DNA of 64,000 bases from the NCBI GenBank assembly GCA_964019335.1, contig OZ025713.1, positions 1-64,000 on the forward strand, written 5' to 3'. The translations under genes and the position numbers were made by a program. This document shows positions 31,026 through 41,400 of this stretch, piece after piece; position 1 is the first letter of the stretch; every line of letters begins with the position of its first letter. The notes beneath the pieces were generated by a model. It saw nothing but the letters and a program-made list of their open reading frames with translations, was not told the DNA's origin and ran no database searches. This DNA is from Diplonema japonicum. Taxonomy: Eukaryota; Euglenozoa; Diplonemea; Diplonemida; Diplonemidae.

Positions 31026-32193
31026 AAAAAAAGTAAAAGTTGTTTGCTCAGCGGCAACAACCCAATAATAGAAGAGATTAGAAAAAAAGAAAAAGAAAAA
31101 AAAAAAGAATGAAAGAAAAAGAGAGAACAACTACAAACACGGTGAAAAGGGTTGTCTAGTTCTTCTCAGATTAAAAAGAGTAGGGGGGGGCAGGTAATAG
31201 GTTCACAGAAGAGACAGGTACCAGGCCCGAAAATAAAAGTGGAGCTAGCAAGGTGCCATTGATATGGTGGCTTGAATAGGGAACACAGAAGCGGGAGCGC
31301 CAGTTTGCAGCACCTACTTATTAGTTAAACTTGTTTCCTTTTTTTTTTTTCTTTTTCGTTTTTTTTTTTCACAGCGCAGAAAAAACGGGGGGTTTTTTTT
31401 TTTGAAAAGAATGACTGTACTAATCAGCTTCTACAACTTAAAAGGGTACAAAGTGCAAAAAAGTGCTTGAACAAGGGGTTTTTTTTTCTTTTTTTTTTTT
31501 CTTCTTCTTTTTTTTTTTCTCTTCTTCTTATGCTGTTTTTGGAAGGGAAAAAAAAAAAAAGAATTCGAGTTAAAAGGAGGACCTTTATAAGCCCCCCTCC
31601 AAAAAAAAAAGAATATGTATTTCGTCTGCGGGTACTGACGAGTTTTTTTTCTTCTTTTTCTTCAAATCTTTAAAACGGTGAAATTAGTGCCGGCTCGAAG
31701 AATATTAACAAATAAAAACCTCGAAAGGCTGTAGAAAGATAAAAATGGTGTTTTCTCCCCTATTCTTTATTAAAATGTTGTGGTAGTTGTCTTTGTGTAC
31801 CCGGGCTGTTTATTATTACCTCGCTCATGGTAAAAGCGGGTATTTTTACAACTCGTTACACGAAAGAAAGAAAGAAAAAAAAAAAGAATGTCAAAAAAGA
31901 AAATGTTTTGAACACAGGTTAGGGAAGGTGGACAATAAAATCGTTTTCTTTTTTTTTTCTTTTTTTTTTTCTTTTTTTTTCTTTTCTATTCCCCCAGTAG
32001 TTGCTCTCTTTATATTTTCTGTTTCAAATTCCTGAGCAGCACTGTTTTTTTCAACGAAAAAACTTGTTACTTGTTTCGCTTTATTTTTCTACTCCAGAAG
32101 GAAGTAGATAACAATCCCATCAGTAAGACCTACTGCGCACACTTTCTTATTGATTTTTGGCTTTTGGCTTATCACAAATAACCAGTAAAAAAA

Positions 32194-32305
32194 ACTAGTT
32201 TGGCGCTCCATTTGTTTGTGCGCACGAGCGGAATTCTACCTAATAAAATAGCTCATTACGCTGCCATCAACTAGTTTTTAGTCTCGACAATAATATTGTT
32301 AAAAC
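32194..32305. repeat. Dispersed repeat family R2, copy 2
   Basis: About 105 bp: CTAGTTTGGCGCTCC, TTTGTTTGTGCGCACGAGCG, TACCTAATAAA, GCTGCCATCAACTAGTTTT, GTCTCGACAATAATA. Related copies are at 39434-39540 and 57107-57213. Confidence 0.75.
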
Positions 32306-33261
32306 AAAAAAAAAAATAAGGGTCAAAGAGAGGCCGGTGTTGGCGGCGCCCTGGGGAAAAAAAAAAAGAATGAAAAAATTGGAGAGAGATATAGAGGGAT
32401 TTTCATTTAGACAACAAATAGCTTTGTTGTTCTTTTTTAAAAAAAAATATGAGTTAAAGGAGGCCGATGTTTGGCGGCTCCCTTAAAAAAGAAAAAAACA
32501 ATGTAACAATAAGAAAAAGATGATCATTTCTATTTCTCTAAATTCTCTTTTTTTCTTCTCGTTTCCTTTCTCATTCTCCCTCTCTTTCTTCTCTGTTTTT
32601 CACAAGGTCTTGAATTGTCTTAAATTCAATCCTTCCTCAACCCACTGAAGAAACATAAAAGAAGAAGGGAAAAAAAAAAAGGGAAAAAAAAAAAAAGAAA
32701 AAGAATAATAAAAAATAAAAGAAGAAGGAAAAAGTAATTCTAAAAAGAAAAGAAAAGAAAAAAAAGACTTTCACTTTTGTTTGTTTCTTTTTTTTTTTTC
32801 TTTTTCTTTTTTTCCTTCTTTTTCTTTCTTCTTTTTCTTTTTTTTTTTTTGTTTCTTAGCTTCGAGGAAAACCGAGCTGAAACACGAATAAATCTTATGG
32901 CAGGCCATAAAGGAGTAATCAACGGCCCACCAATAAAATAAGAAAGGCAAGAAGCGAAAAGAAAAGCTAATCAAGAGAACAGCGAAGGTAAAATGAATAC
33001 TTAGAAATCGCTAGGAGTGGCGATCTAGGAGAGAGCCATGAGACTAAAGGCGAATATAATAATCCTTTTTCTTTCTTTTCCTTTTCTTCTTTGTGCAAAA
33101 AAAGAAACCAGAAGAAAAAGAAAAGATCTAAAGCCTTGCGAACAAAAAAAAAAAAAAAAAAAAAAAGATGATACTAAGAAGTGGACACTTCCTGGGAGGA
33201 ACACATGGCTGCAGGCCTTCCATAAGTTGTGATCTATCCTCTTTTCTCTAGTTAGATGAAA

Positions 33262-33365
33262 ACTTGTTGTTCGCACGAGCAAAAAAAAAAAAAAAAAACT
33301 TTTAAAAAAAGCTGCGAAAGTCTTTTTGCTCGGCACAAGTTTCATATAGTTATAAATTTATCTTC
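33262..33365. repeat. Dispersed repeat R6, copy 2
   Basis: Partner of 17325-17412, with longer A-runs inserted. Confidence 0.6.
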
Positions 33366-33429
33366 AGAAAAAGATAAATATTTGTAACAAAAAAAAAAAA
33401 GAATTCTTCCGACAAAATCTCAGTGTACA

Positions 33430-33456
33430 GGGGGGGGGGGGGGGGGGGGGGGGGGG
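33430..33456. repeat. 27-base G run
   Basis: Uninterrupted G27 on the plus strand (C27 in the transcribed sense). It is capable of quadruplex formation and prone to length error in sequencing. Confidence 0.8.
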
Positions 33457-33587
33457 TCACTGTTAAAGTCGGCTGATTTTCAGTAATAACAATATAATAT
33501 ATTTATACTGTTTTTTCTTGTGTTTAAAAGAAGAAAAAAAAGAAAAGAACCGAGTCGAAGAAACAAATGTAAAGTGTTGCTTCCCCT

Positions 33588-34169
33588 CTAAACTCTTGCG
33601 TACCCCTGTTGCGCGATGACAGGACTTCTGCAAAAGATGGTACCTGGGGGTGTGCCTCTTGAGGAGAGCTCGACATGCTGCTGCGTGATGGCGCAAGGGG
33701 TGCAGAAGAAGGAGGAGCAGGCATCCCCGATGGGGTCGCCTTGGATGGAGTGCATCTTCCTAATGAGCCCCCGCTGCCAGCAGGTGAAGGAGGAGAGACT
33801 GCACCATCCCGCCAGGAGCGAGGCGAGGGGGGACACAAAACACCCAGCCGCCGCAAGCATCACCACGTCCCCACAGTGCGCTACGTCCAGCGTCCCAGGG
33901 TTCCCTTCCAGCGCAGACTGCACCATCCCGCTCATGCACGGCCCACAGCACAGCACATTGCACAGAACGTTCCCTCCAGTTGCGCAGCAGTCCAGCAGGC
34001 TGTACCCCCACGCTGACACCGCAGCCTCCTCCTCTCCCTTCTCTTCATCTTTCACAACCTCCTCAAACTCCTGTACTTCGATAACAACTGCAGCAGGACA
34101 CGGTGCACAAGGGGCATCAGCTGCCGCTACCTCGTGCACAGGCATAGGAAGGGAGTCAGTGGCTATCAT
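33588..34169 (-). CDS. PLAC8-type Cys-rich protein, copy 2
   Basis: 193 residues from ATG 34169. Residues 29-193 are identical or nearly so to the 30137 gene. The first 28 (MIATDSLPMPVHEVAAADAP and then CAPC) are unique and add more Cys. PLAC8-type Cys blocks and a central hydrophobic stretch are as in copy 1. Acceptor-like sequences lie upstream (CCTCTCTGCCAG about 45 nt before ATG; TTTTCTTTCTTTTCTTTAG further up). This looks like the intact member of the pair. Similarity stops at the stop codon, so the duplication or conversion tract is almost exactly the coding region. Confidence 0.8.
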   Translation of the reverse strand: MIATDSLPMPVHEVAAADAPCAPCPAAVVIEVQEFEEVVKDEEKGEEEAAVSAWGYSLLDCCATGGNVLCNVLCCGPCMSGMVQSALEGNPGTLDVAHCGDVVMLAAAGCFVSPLASLLAGWCSLSSFTCWQRGLIRKMHSIQGDPIGDACSSFFCTPCAITQQHVELSSRGTPPGTIFCRSPVIAQQGYARV

Positions 34170-34538
34170 TTTATTTCTTTTTATTTTTTCGTGTTAAATC
34201 GACACTGGCAGAGAGGTCACACCCATACACAAGAACCAATATTTAAATAAAGTGCAAACTACCCCACTAAAGAAAAGAAAGAAAATAAGAAGGAGCCAGT
34301 ACGGCCATACGAGCGTGACTACTATTAATACCACAAATCTAGCGCTCAGACCTTCGTTTCTGCCGCCAGCCCCGTGCTGTGTGTCTGCTGTCAGATAAGA
34401 TAATATCAAAGCCACAATACAAAACTCCGGGAAAAAAAAAAAAAAAAAAGAATTCAATCTTCATATCTCAGAAGGTTGGGAGAGGAGAGGTGGTGTCCTG
34501 TGTGGAAAAGAAACCCTCCCCCCACACGGACATTTGTT

Positions 34539-35366
34539 CTAAAAGGACGCAAAAGGCTTAGGAGAGGCAAGGCTCTCCCGTCGACGAGGCCGAAGCCTCC
34601 TCCTGGCAGTGTAGTAGCAAGCCCCTGTCAATATGGCACTACACACAACAGTGCTAATAACAATGGCAGTAAGAAGGGTGAATGAGATGGCCCGCCCAGA
34701 CGCTGTTTCATGCCGGGCACACGTGTTTGAAAGCACAGAGAGCGTGTAAGGAGAGGAACACCCCAGTACAACACAAGAAGAACTAATTAAGACTGCTCTT
34801 GACGCCCCTTCAGGCAAAGGGCACCCCCTTGCTGCCTGTGAAGACAAAACAACAGTAGTGGTAGGGCTCAGTGCACCTAAAACCTCAGAAAAAAGTGCGT
34901 CATCTAATGCCGCAGGAAGCCATGACGCCATGTCAGCAACTGTGTATAGGTCTGTTTCGGTATCTATGCTTGCTTCACCGGTAACTACAATTGAGCCGTT
35001 TAGAAAGCGGAGTTGTTGCACTTTAACACCCCCGGCCACTACTTTGCTCAGAATGATGTCCTGCATGCTGTCTGTCAATAAATGAAACAAGCCCAACGCC
35101 CATCTCATGATGAAGACTACCGTGTAGGCGGCTCCCTTCCTTGCGCAGAGTGCTCCACTGTACCCCGCGCTGCACACACATCCTGTATCTGGAACGCAAG
35201 TGCTTTTGGTGTCACCCAAGTCGGTGCATGCTCCAGCCAACGAGCAATTGACGCTTAGCGCGTTGTCCTCAGGTACCTGAGCCTGTTCTGGTTCTACCTG
35301 AGCGGTCGCGTGCCCGAACAAGATTACTAGGAGGAGGATGAGAGGGGTGTTGTTGCATGTGTACAT
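34539..35366 (-). CDS. Type I membrane protein with EGF-like domain
   Basis: 275 residues from ATG 35366; the longer frame is a poly-Phe/poly-Lys translation of homopolymers and is rejected. A signal peptide (LILLLVILFGHATAQ) is followed by an EGF-like cluster (C..AGAC.D......C....GCVCSAGYSGALC), then a 130-residue ectodomain of unknown fold with one N-glycosylation sequon (NGS). A TM helix (about FTLLTAIVISTVVCSAILTG) and a basic cytoplasmic tail rich in Arg (RRRLRPRRRE) end the protein. It is likely a cell-surface receptor or adhesion protein with unknown ligand. Confidence 0.78.
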   Translation of the reverse strand: MYTCNNTPLILLLVILFGHATAQVEPEQAQVPEDNALSVNCSLAGACTDLGDTKSTCVPDTGCVCSAGYSGALCARKGAAYTVVFIMRWALGLFHLLTDSMQDIILSKVVAGGVKVQQLRFLNGSIVVTGEASIDTETDLYTVADMASWLPAALDDALFSEVLGALSPTTTVVLSSQAARGCPLPEGASRAVLISSSCVVLGCSSPYTLSVLSNTCARHETASGRAISFTLLTAIVISTVVCSAILTGACYYTARRRLRPRRRESLASPKPFASF

Positions 35367-36512
35367 TTCTTTTTTCTTTTTTTTTTTTTTTTTTGGTTGG
35401 TGCATGGGAAAAAAAAAAAAAAAAAAAAAAAAACTCACGAAAAGAAAGAGAATGGAAAAAAGGGTTTCTTTTTTTTTTCTTCTTTTTTTTTCTTCTTTTG
35501 CCGTATCAGAGTTCTTGGTTTGAAGATGGGATTCTTTTTCCTTTTTCCCTTTTTCTTTTTTTTATAAATTGCATGCGCCACTGGCTGAGAAGAAGTGAAG
35601 TGCAATCTTTGCTGAAAAAGAGAAGAAAAAAAAAGAATAAAAAGAGGGAATATTGCTAGTACAGATACCTATTGAAGAAAACAAAAGTGGCAACGCAAAA
35701 AAGAAAAAAAAAATATGTTGAAAGCACGAAAGAATTCTGACGATTACAAAATCACACAACAGTCCCCCCCACCCCCCACCCCCACCCTATATTTCTACAC
35801 ACCTTCTCAAATTTACTTCATTCCCTGCCCAGTTGGCCAGTGAAGTCTTGAGTCAGAATGTGGTTAAAATCACCTTATCCACAATTTCCTTTTCTTTTCT
35901 TCTCTTTTTTTAACCTTGCTAATTATTGCAGTTTTATTTGTATTGCAAAAGAAATAAAAAAAAAATCGATCACACAAGCTGAGCGGCGCTCAGAAGTCGG
36001 TTACAAGTGTCTCATTACCGTCAAGGTGGCGCAAGACGAACGGCGCTCAGCACGACCACCACAGTCGGCTACAAGTGTACCACAAGGTACATGGGGTGGG
36101 GGAGTGTTTGTAGTCTAGCTAAAAAAAAAGAAAAGTTATGAGTTATGTTGTACAAATATATAAAAACAAAAAAAAGAAAAAGGAAAAGAAATCTTAAAAT
36201 ACCGTAGACCGTACTTGGACTTTTTTATATGTAAATCCCCCTGTGTATCCCAAGGGACCCTCTCTTAAGGAGAAGGTGATTCGGGTTATATGAAAGAGAT
36301 AAATACGGTAATTGACCAAAAAAAATATATATATAAATTAAAAGAAAATTAAAAAAAAAAATGGGAGAGTGAGAGGTACAAATGTATGTCTTCCCCGTTT
36401 CATTTACAAAAAAAAAAAAAAAAAAAGGGAAAGAAAGAAAGACTCAATAACACTTTGGACAGAATGGGGGGGGACGTTTCGAGGGGGAAAATGAGCGTGT
36501 GAGGATTCTTTT
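35367..36512. other. Intergenic, no gene seen
   Basis: Long T/A runs directly upstream of the EGF-like gene's ATG in the sense direction (poly-T then poly-A). A C-rich stretch is at 35763-35788. A GCGGCGCTCAGAAGTCGGTTACAAGTGT-like element near 35980-36080 appears twice in imperfect form (GGCGCTCAG, then TCGGCTACAAGTG). Confidence 0.55.
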
Positions 36513-38123
36513 TTATTCTTCATCTTTTTCTTTTTCTCTCTTTTTTTTTTTTTCAAAATCATCATCTGAGCGTGTCGAAAAAGCGTTCCCGCGCGACAGA
36601 CGGAGCCGACTGCCGGCGACGCGCCTTTTCAGCAATCGTCTCATCCAGTGCACGCGAGGGCCGACGCAGGTCAGAGGTAGATTGACGACGGCCTGCAAGC
36701 CTCCTACAAAAAAAAAACTTTTTTTTGTTCCCCCTCCCACTTTTTCATACTTGAATATCTGAGCATCAGTAGAAATACCAACCTCATCAAAGCGCTTGGA
36801 CACGTTAGTTAAGAATTCCCCCTCAACAACCGAGTGGATGATGTGCTCAGCCACGCGGACAAGGCACAGCTTGAAGTGGTACAACGCCTCAGCCATTCGC
36901 TTTGCACGCACTACTGAGTCCGGGTTGCACAGATCCTTATGCTGCGCAGGTTGCAAAACGTTCACAAGCTGCCCGAACGACGGGATCACCTCCAGGTAGT
37001 CGAAGTCCTCCTTCGGAGGCGCCCCGTCCCTGTACGTCGTGCTTCCTATCAAATTGACGAAGATCTCGAAGTTCTGCTCCTCGGTGAGGGCGGACTGCTT
37101 CTTCGACACGCATAACTGTGCCCACATGAGGACCCTGACCTCACGGTGCATTGACCGGAAGGAGTCAAATCGTTTGCGAATTGGGAAGGACTTCAACTCC
37201 ACCTTCACATCCGGTGTGTCGCCCTGTCCTGCAGCCAGTTCTCTGACCTGCTCGACGACAGTGTTGAAGCCGCCCATCGCACAGTCATCGATCACGTGTA
37301 TCTCTACAGCCACCTCGCCTCGCTTGTACCCTGCTATGCAGTCCCGAAGGACTTGCATTGTCTGGATGACACCTTCAGCGGCAGTTGGCCCAACGCCGGA
37401 TTCTACCGACCTGTCATCTTCTTCATCAGACGAGTCGACTATGGGCTCGTCTGATGGTTGTGCGTCGCCAGCTTCAATGTTTTCTTTTCTGTCTTTCAGG
37501 TACCCCTCCATGCCGGAGTACACGTCTGTCCACGGTGTGCCCATTAGATGGCTTTTCAGCTCTTCCACTGCATTGTGGACGAGCATGTACTTTGAGCTGA
37601 CCTCGACATGCTTCTGTGTTTCCTCGTTATTGCCGTCCTGAGGGGGTTGGCCTAGGCTGTCCGACATTGAGGATTCGAAGTCAGAACCTGTGTAACGGGT
37701 TTCTTCGAAGGCGGCAAAGCTGACTTTGAACTGTTCTCTCTTAGAGGTGTCGTCGAGGCTGACACCACGCAGGGCAGGGGGCTGTTGTTGTTGTTGCTGT
37801 TGTTGTCCCACGTTTCCCTGTGATGACGGCCGTCTTCCTGCAGGGAGGTCGTAGGTCATTACGTAGTCGCTCAAGAAAACCCGGGGGTCCTCTGGTTTGA
37901 CCTTTACCAGTTCCGCTACTGCTTTGTCAACTAGATCACCTATTCCAAGGTTTTTAAGGTATACTTCGGCTCCCGGCATATCCACGCTTCCCCCGCGGAG
38001 TCGATTGGCCAGCCATCTTTTTGGCTCTGCAGGGCGTTCCTGTGTCATTGCGGTGGTTGCCCTTCCTATCAGCGTTGCTATTCCATGGCATTTTAGGTAT
38101 GCTAGTGAGTCTTCTTCGTCCAT
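36513..38123 (-). CDS. Tandem DPY30/RIIa-like motif protein, probably ciliary
   Basis: 536 residues from ATG 38123. Two N-terminal motifs, YLKCHGIATLIGRA..ERPAEP (9-41) and YLKNLGIGDLVDKA..KPEDPR..L (54-88), match the DPY30/RIIa helix-pair form, which dimerises and docks on amphipathic helices in axonemal and AKAP-type complexes. A poly-Gln stretch (107-115), acidic DSSDEEDD segment and a 250-residue helical region of unknown fold follow. The C-terminal 75 residues look poorly conserved. A possible in-phase 48-nt GT-AG intron at 36740-36693 would remove a stretch encoded by homopolymers. I keep the unspliced frame but flag the tail as uncertain. Confidence 0.72.
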   Translation of the reverse strand: MDEEDSLAYLKCHGIATLIGRATTAMTQERPAEPKRWLANRLRGGSVDMPGAEVYLKNLGIGDLVDKAVAELVKVKPEDPRVFLSDYVMTYDLPAGRRPSSQGNVGQQQQQQQQPPALRGVSLDDTSKREQFKVSFAAFEETRYTGSDFESSMSDSLGQPPQDGNNEETQKHVEVSSKYMLVHNAVEELKSHLMGTPWTDVYSGMEGYLKDRKENIEAGDAQPSDEPIVDSSDEEDDRSVESGVGPTAAEGVIQTMQVLRDCIAGYKRGEVAVEIHVIDDCAMGGFNTVVEQVRELAAGQGDTPDVKVELKSFPIRKRFDSFRSMHREVRVLMWAQLCVSKKQSALTEEQNFEIFVNLIGSTTYRDGAPPKEDFDYLEVIPSFGQLVNVLQPAQHKDLCNPDSVVRAKRMAEALYHFKLCLVRVAEHIIHSVVEGEFLTNVSKRFDEVGISTDAQIFKYEKVGGGTKKSFFFVGGLQAVVNLPLTCVGPRVHWMRRLLKRRVAGSRLRLSRGNAFSTRSDDDFEKKKKREKEKDEE

Positions 38124-38366
38124 CTTTCTTTTCTTTTCTTTTTTTTTTTTTTGCCTCACCCCTGCCCCCTCCCCCGCGCCTGTGGGGTGTGGTTTGTATT
38201 TTAGTTATTCTTCTTCTTTCCCACTTCTTCAGCAGCCGGTTTTTCCTTGTTCGGTAATCGAGCTTGGCCGATGTAAATACTGCTCTTCCTTGCAGTGAAC
38301 GGGCTCTCCTGAACGGTTCAGTAGGAAAGTTCCTCCTCAGCTTCTGTCGCGCTTCAGTTTTCCCGG

Positions 38367-39095
38367 TTATGTTCTCAAAGTCCAAAAAAAAAGAGTCGGC
38401 TGATTGTCTGTGCAAGCCGTTTCAGGCTTCGTCCCCTTCGTCCACTTGTTGTATTCTCGATTTTTATCGAGTCCTGCTCTTATCTCCGCCTTCGTCGTCT
38501 TCTGCAGGTAGTTCTTCGCCGCGTTCAGGCTTATCCTCTGCGTCGCTTCCTTATCCCTACCTTGCTCGGCGAGTTCATCTGCCTTCTCGTTACCTTCTAT
38601 TCCGCAGTGACCCGGGATGTAACAGCAGGTGATGCGGTTCTTATTTTTTAGAAGGACATGTATGCTGTGCCACACCTCGACCACCATGTCCTCCTGTTGC
38701 CCTGCTGGTCCCTGCTTCAATTTCTGCAGGCATGCCATCGAGTCCGTCAGGAGGTTGATCTGCTCCCCTTGTGCTTCCTTCTGGACCATGTGTGCTAGTG
38801 CGGTGCCTATCGCCGTCATCTCTGCCTGGTAGCTGTCGCAAAGTTCGCACACACCCCTGCTCAGTTCAACGGTGCCACCCGCGTGTTCAATCAGGATGCC
38901 AGCGCCCCCCGTGCCGTCTGCTACTGATCCGTCGGTGTACACCGTGTAGTCGGCCTTGGGTAGTTTGGCGATTGTCTGCATGGCAGCTTTCTTCTGTTCT
39001 GCCTGCTCGAGTTTTTTCACTCCGCTCCCTTCCGTCCGTATCGTTAGGTCTTTCAAGATTTCCCACGATCGCCGCCTTTCTGTGCAGTGGTGCAC
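38367..39095 (-). mobile_element. Retroelement RNase H domain fragment
   Basis: 242-codon frame starting with GTG; no convincing ATG before the domain. It shows a complete RNase H catalytic set: YTDGS (Asp), QAEMTAI (Glu), LLTDSMA (Asp), and GHCGIEGNEKADELA (His/Asp). This matches the type I RNase H of non-LTR retrotransposons. Flanking RT and C-terminal regions are missing or frameshifted; another frame continues on the 3' side. It may derive from the same family as the fragment at 632-3277, though no overlap allows this to be tested. Confidence 0.75.
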
Positions 39096-41168
39096 GCTCG
39101 TTCTCTTCCATCTTCCGGGTGCTCTCTTTCTGTCTGGCTTTGTGTAATTAAAAAAAAGAAAAGGAGAAAAAAAAGGGGGGGGAAAAAAAGAGTCGGGTTT
39201 TTCTTTTTTTTTTTAAAAAATAGCATTTCTGTTTGTGCACACGGTATAAAAATCATGGGACAAATGCTGCATGCTTACCACTACTCTTTTTTCTTTTTCT
39301 TTTTCTTCTTTTTTTGTGCTCGTACAATAGAAACTGAGCAGTATTTTGTTAATACAAGAGAAAAAAAAAAAAAAAAGAAAAGAGAGACATTTAAGGGTAC
39401 CTGCGGTATGTGGCAGGACGCCTGAAAAAAAAAACCAGTTTGGCGCTCCTTTTGTTTGTGCGCACGAGCGGAATTTTACCTAATAAAGTAGCTCATTAAA
39501 CTAGTTTTTAGTCTCGACAATAATAATATTTGTTAAAACAAAAAAAGAAAATAGTGGGAGAGAATGTGGGGGTGCGCAAAGACTATCTTTTTATTTTCTG
39601 TTTTTCTTTAAACATGATTGTTTGCTTTTTTTTTATTCTCCTTTCTTTTCTTCTTGTTAATAATCATTATTTTAACTTCCCCCCGCCCCCATGGGCCAGA
39701 CAACGAATATAGATCAAAAAGGACTGAGTTAGCAGACGAGTAGGGGGGGGGGGGGGGGAGCGTTTTCTTTTCAATTGTGACGACTATTAATTCTCTTGAA
39801 AATGAATGGAATCAATATTCATATATATATATTTTTTTTTTAAAGCCATTTCGCCTTCTCAAAATAACCCTGACCTTGGACCTCTGCCCATCTTAAACCT
39901 TTTCTTTCCCTTTCTTTTCCTCTTCTTTTTTTCTGTCGGACACAAAGAGCCCCAAAACAGCCAAAAAAAAAAAAAAAAAAAGTCAGTTACAGAACGTTAC
40001 AGAAACACTTTGCTACTATTTGTCATCACAAAAAAAAAAAAATAAAAAAAAAAATAAAAATAAAAAAAGAGAGATAGATAAACCTTTGAATAGGCAAATG
40101 ATTACTTCTTTTCTTCAAAATACAGAGTTTTGCGATGTGCGAGTTTCCAAAAACCTACAGTTGACCTTGGGTCTGGCTAACATGCATTAATCTGTAGTTT
40201 TCAATCCCCTTGGGGTTGCCCCTTTTGTGAGGAATCTTTCAGCTAAGCAGTTGGTCGAGCCGTTGCTTCACCACTTAGGTAATCAGTCCTCCATAGAACT
40301 TGGTGTGGAAGAGGGTGCAGCAGCTGAAGCCAGATAACTGGGTTAAGGTCGCACGACACCATCAAGGAGACGCTGGAGGGCTCTTTCCTAAGCCCTGCAT
40401 CGATAGAGTTCTTCTTGTTGCTATCCACAATTCCCTGCTCTACAGCAGCGGTCGAACGCAGTTTCAGCAAGCTGCGCCTCGTGTTCACAAGGCTCAGGAC
40501 ATCAATTAAACCAGAGAGACTGAACCGCTTATTGGTGATAAGCAGGGGCAGGTGTTCCGTAGTGAAAACTTCATCAGTTGCGTCATAAGACGGTTTCATG
40601 ATATGCCGACAAGCAGACGGCATGTGAACCTTACTGAGGCTGAGTTTCTGGAGGAGTAGCACAAACGTTCGGGGAAAAAAAAAAAGTGTTCACAGTGTGG
40701 CCCGAGAGGCCCAATTAACGTTCACCCCTATTTTTATTTTGAAAAAAAGGGTCGAGAAATCGGCCAAAAAGTATAGCAGGTCTATGAAAAAAACCCATTT
40801 TGAACCGGGGGCCCTGGTAAATGGATACTTATTAAAACATAAAACAAAAAGCAAAATGCACGTCAAAACCAGTGCGTGAAGCAAACTCTGGATTTGAAAA
40901 AAAGAAACTGCACCGCCTTGAGGTACTATAAAAAAAAAGCCAGCACAAGAAAATAAAAATAAAAAGAGAGGAAAACAAAACAAAATCAAAAGATCTGGGG
41001 GGGGGGGGGGGGGAGGATTCAGAACACCCGCTTTTTCTTTCCTTTCTTCTTTTTTCTTTTTTTTCTCTCTTCCTCTTTTCTCTTTTTTTCTTCCCCCTCC
41101 TCTTTTTTTTACGGAACACTTTGTTTTCTTTTCTTTTTATAAAGTCACTGGGAAGGGGAAGGAGGCAA

Positions 41169-41212
<44 letters not shown>

Positions 41213-41400
41213 TGAAAGATGTGATATGCAGCAAGGGGAAAGAACACCGAACTGAGTGGAAAAGGGAGGGGAGAAATAAAGGCACGGGACATACCCCTGG
41301 CGGACACTTTGAATTTTTCTCTTTTTCCACTCGAGTGTGTTCCCCTTTACTGAAAGAAAAAATATCTTGTTGAAACAAAAACAAAAGGTGCTTGGGCACC
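39096..41400. other. Intergenic with repeats; one unrecognised ORF
   Basis: Contains an R4 motif (39388-39425), R2 copy 3 (39434-39540), G-runs near 39744 and 41000, and about 40 A near 41172-41208. The minus-strand frame 40243-40662 (139 codons, GTG start) has balanced composition but no recognised domain and no ATG at its head. It may be a gene relic. Confidence 0.5.
39434..39540. repeat. Dispersed repeat family R2, copy 3
   Basis: Close to 32194-32305 but lacking the CGCTGCCATCAA block (deleted between GCTCATTA and ACTAGTTT). Confidence 0.75.

Larger units (their letters stand above)
30662..33587. other. Long AT-rich intergenic region, no gene seen
   Basis: 2.9 kb dominated by poly-A/poly-T and GAAA/CTTT stretches, with R2 at 32194-32305, short R3 pieces at 32334 and 32453, R6 at 33262-33365 and a 27-G run at 33430-33456. 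All ORFs are F/K-rich low-complexity. Confidence 0.65.

Noticed and set aside
32740-32974. Lys/Phe-rich ORFs in the homopolymer regions
   Set aside because: Translation of A- or T-rich microsatellites; seen throughout the intergenic DNA on both strands.
34194-34457. Hydrophobic 87-codon minus-strand ORF upstream of the PLAC8 gene
   Set aside because: No ATG start (TTG) and it overlaps pyrimidine tracts with acceptor-like AGs, so it is more likely leader/intergenic DNA.
35367-35438. N-terminal extension of the EGF-like protein
   Set aside because: It translates homopolymer T and A tracts; the internal ATG is followed at once by a proper signal peptide.
40243-40662. 139-codon minus-strand ORF as a gene
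   Set aside because: GTG start, no domain, no acceptor-ATG arrangement; left as a possible relic.
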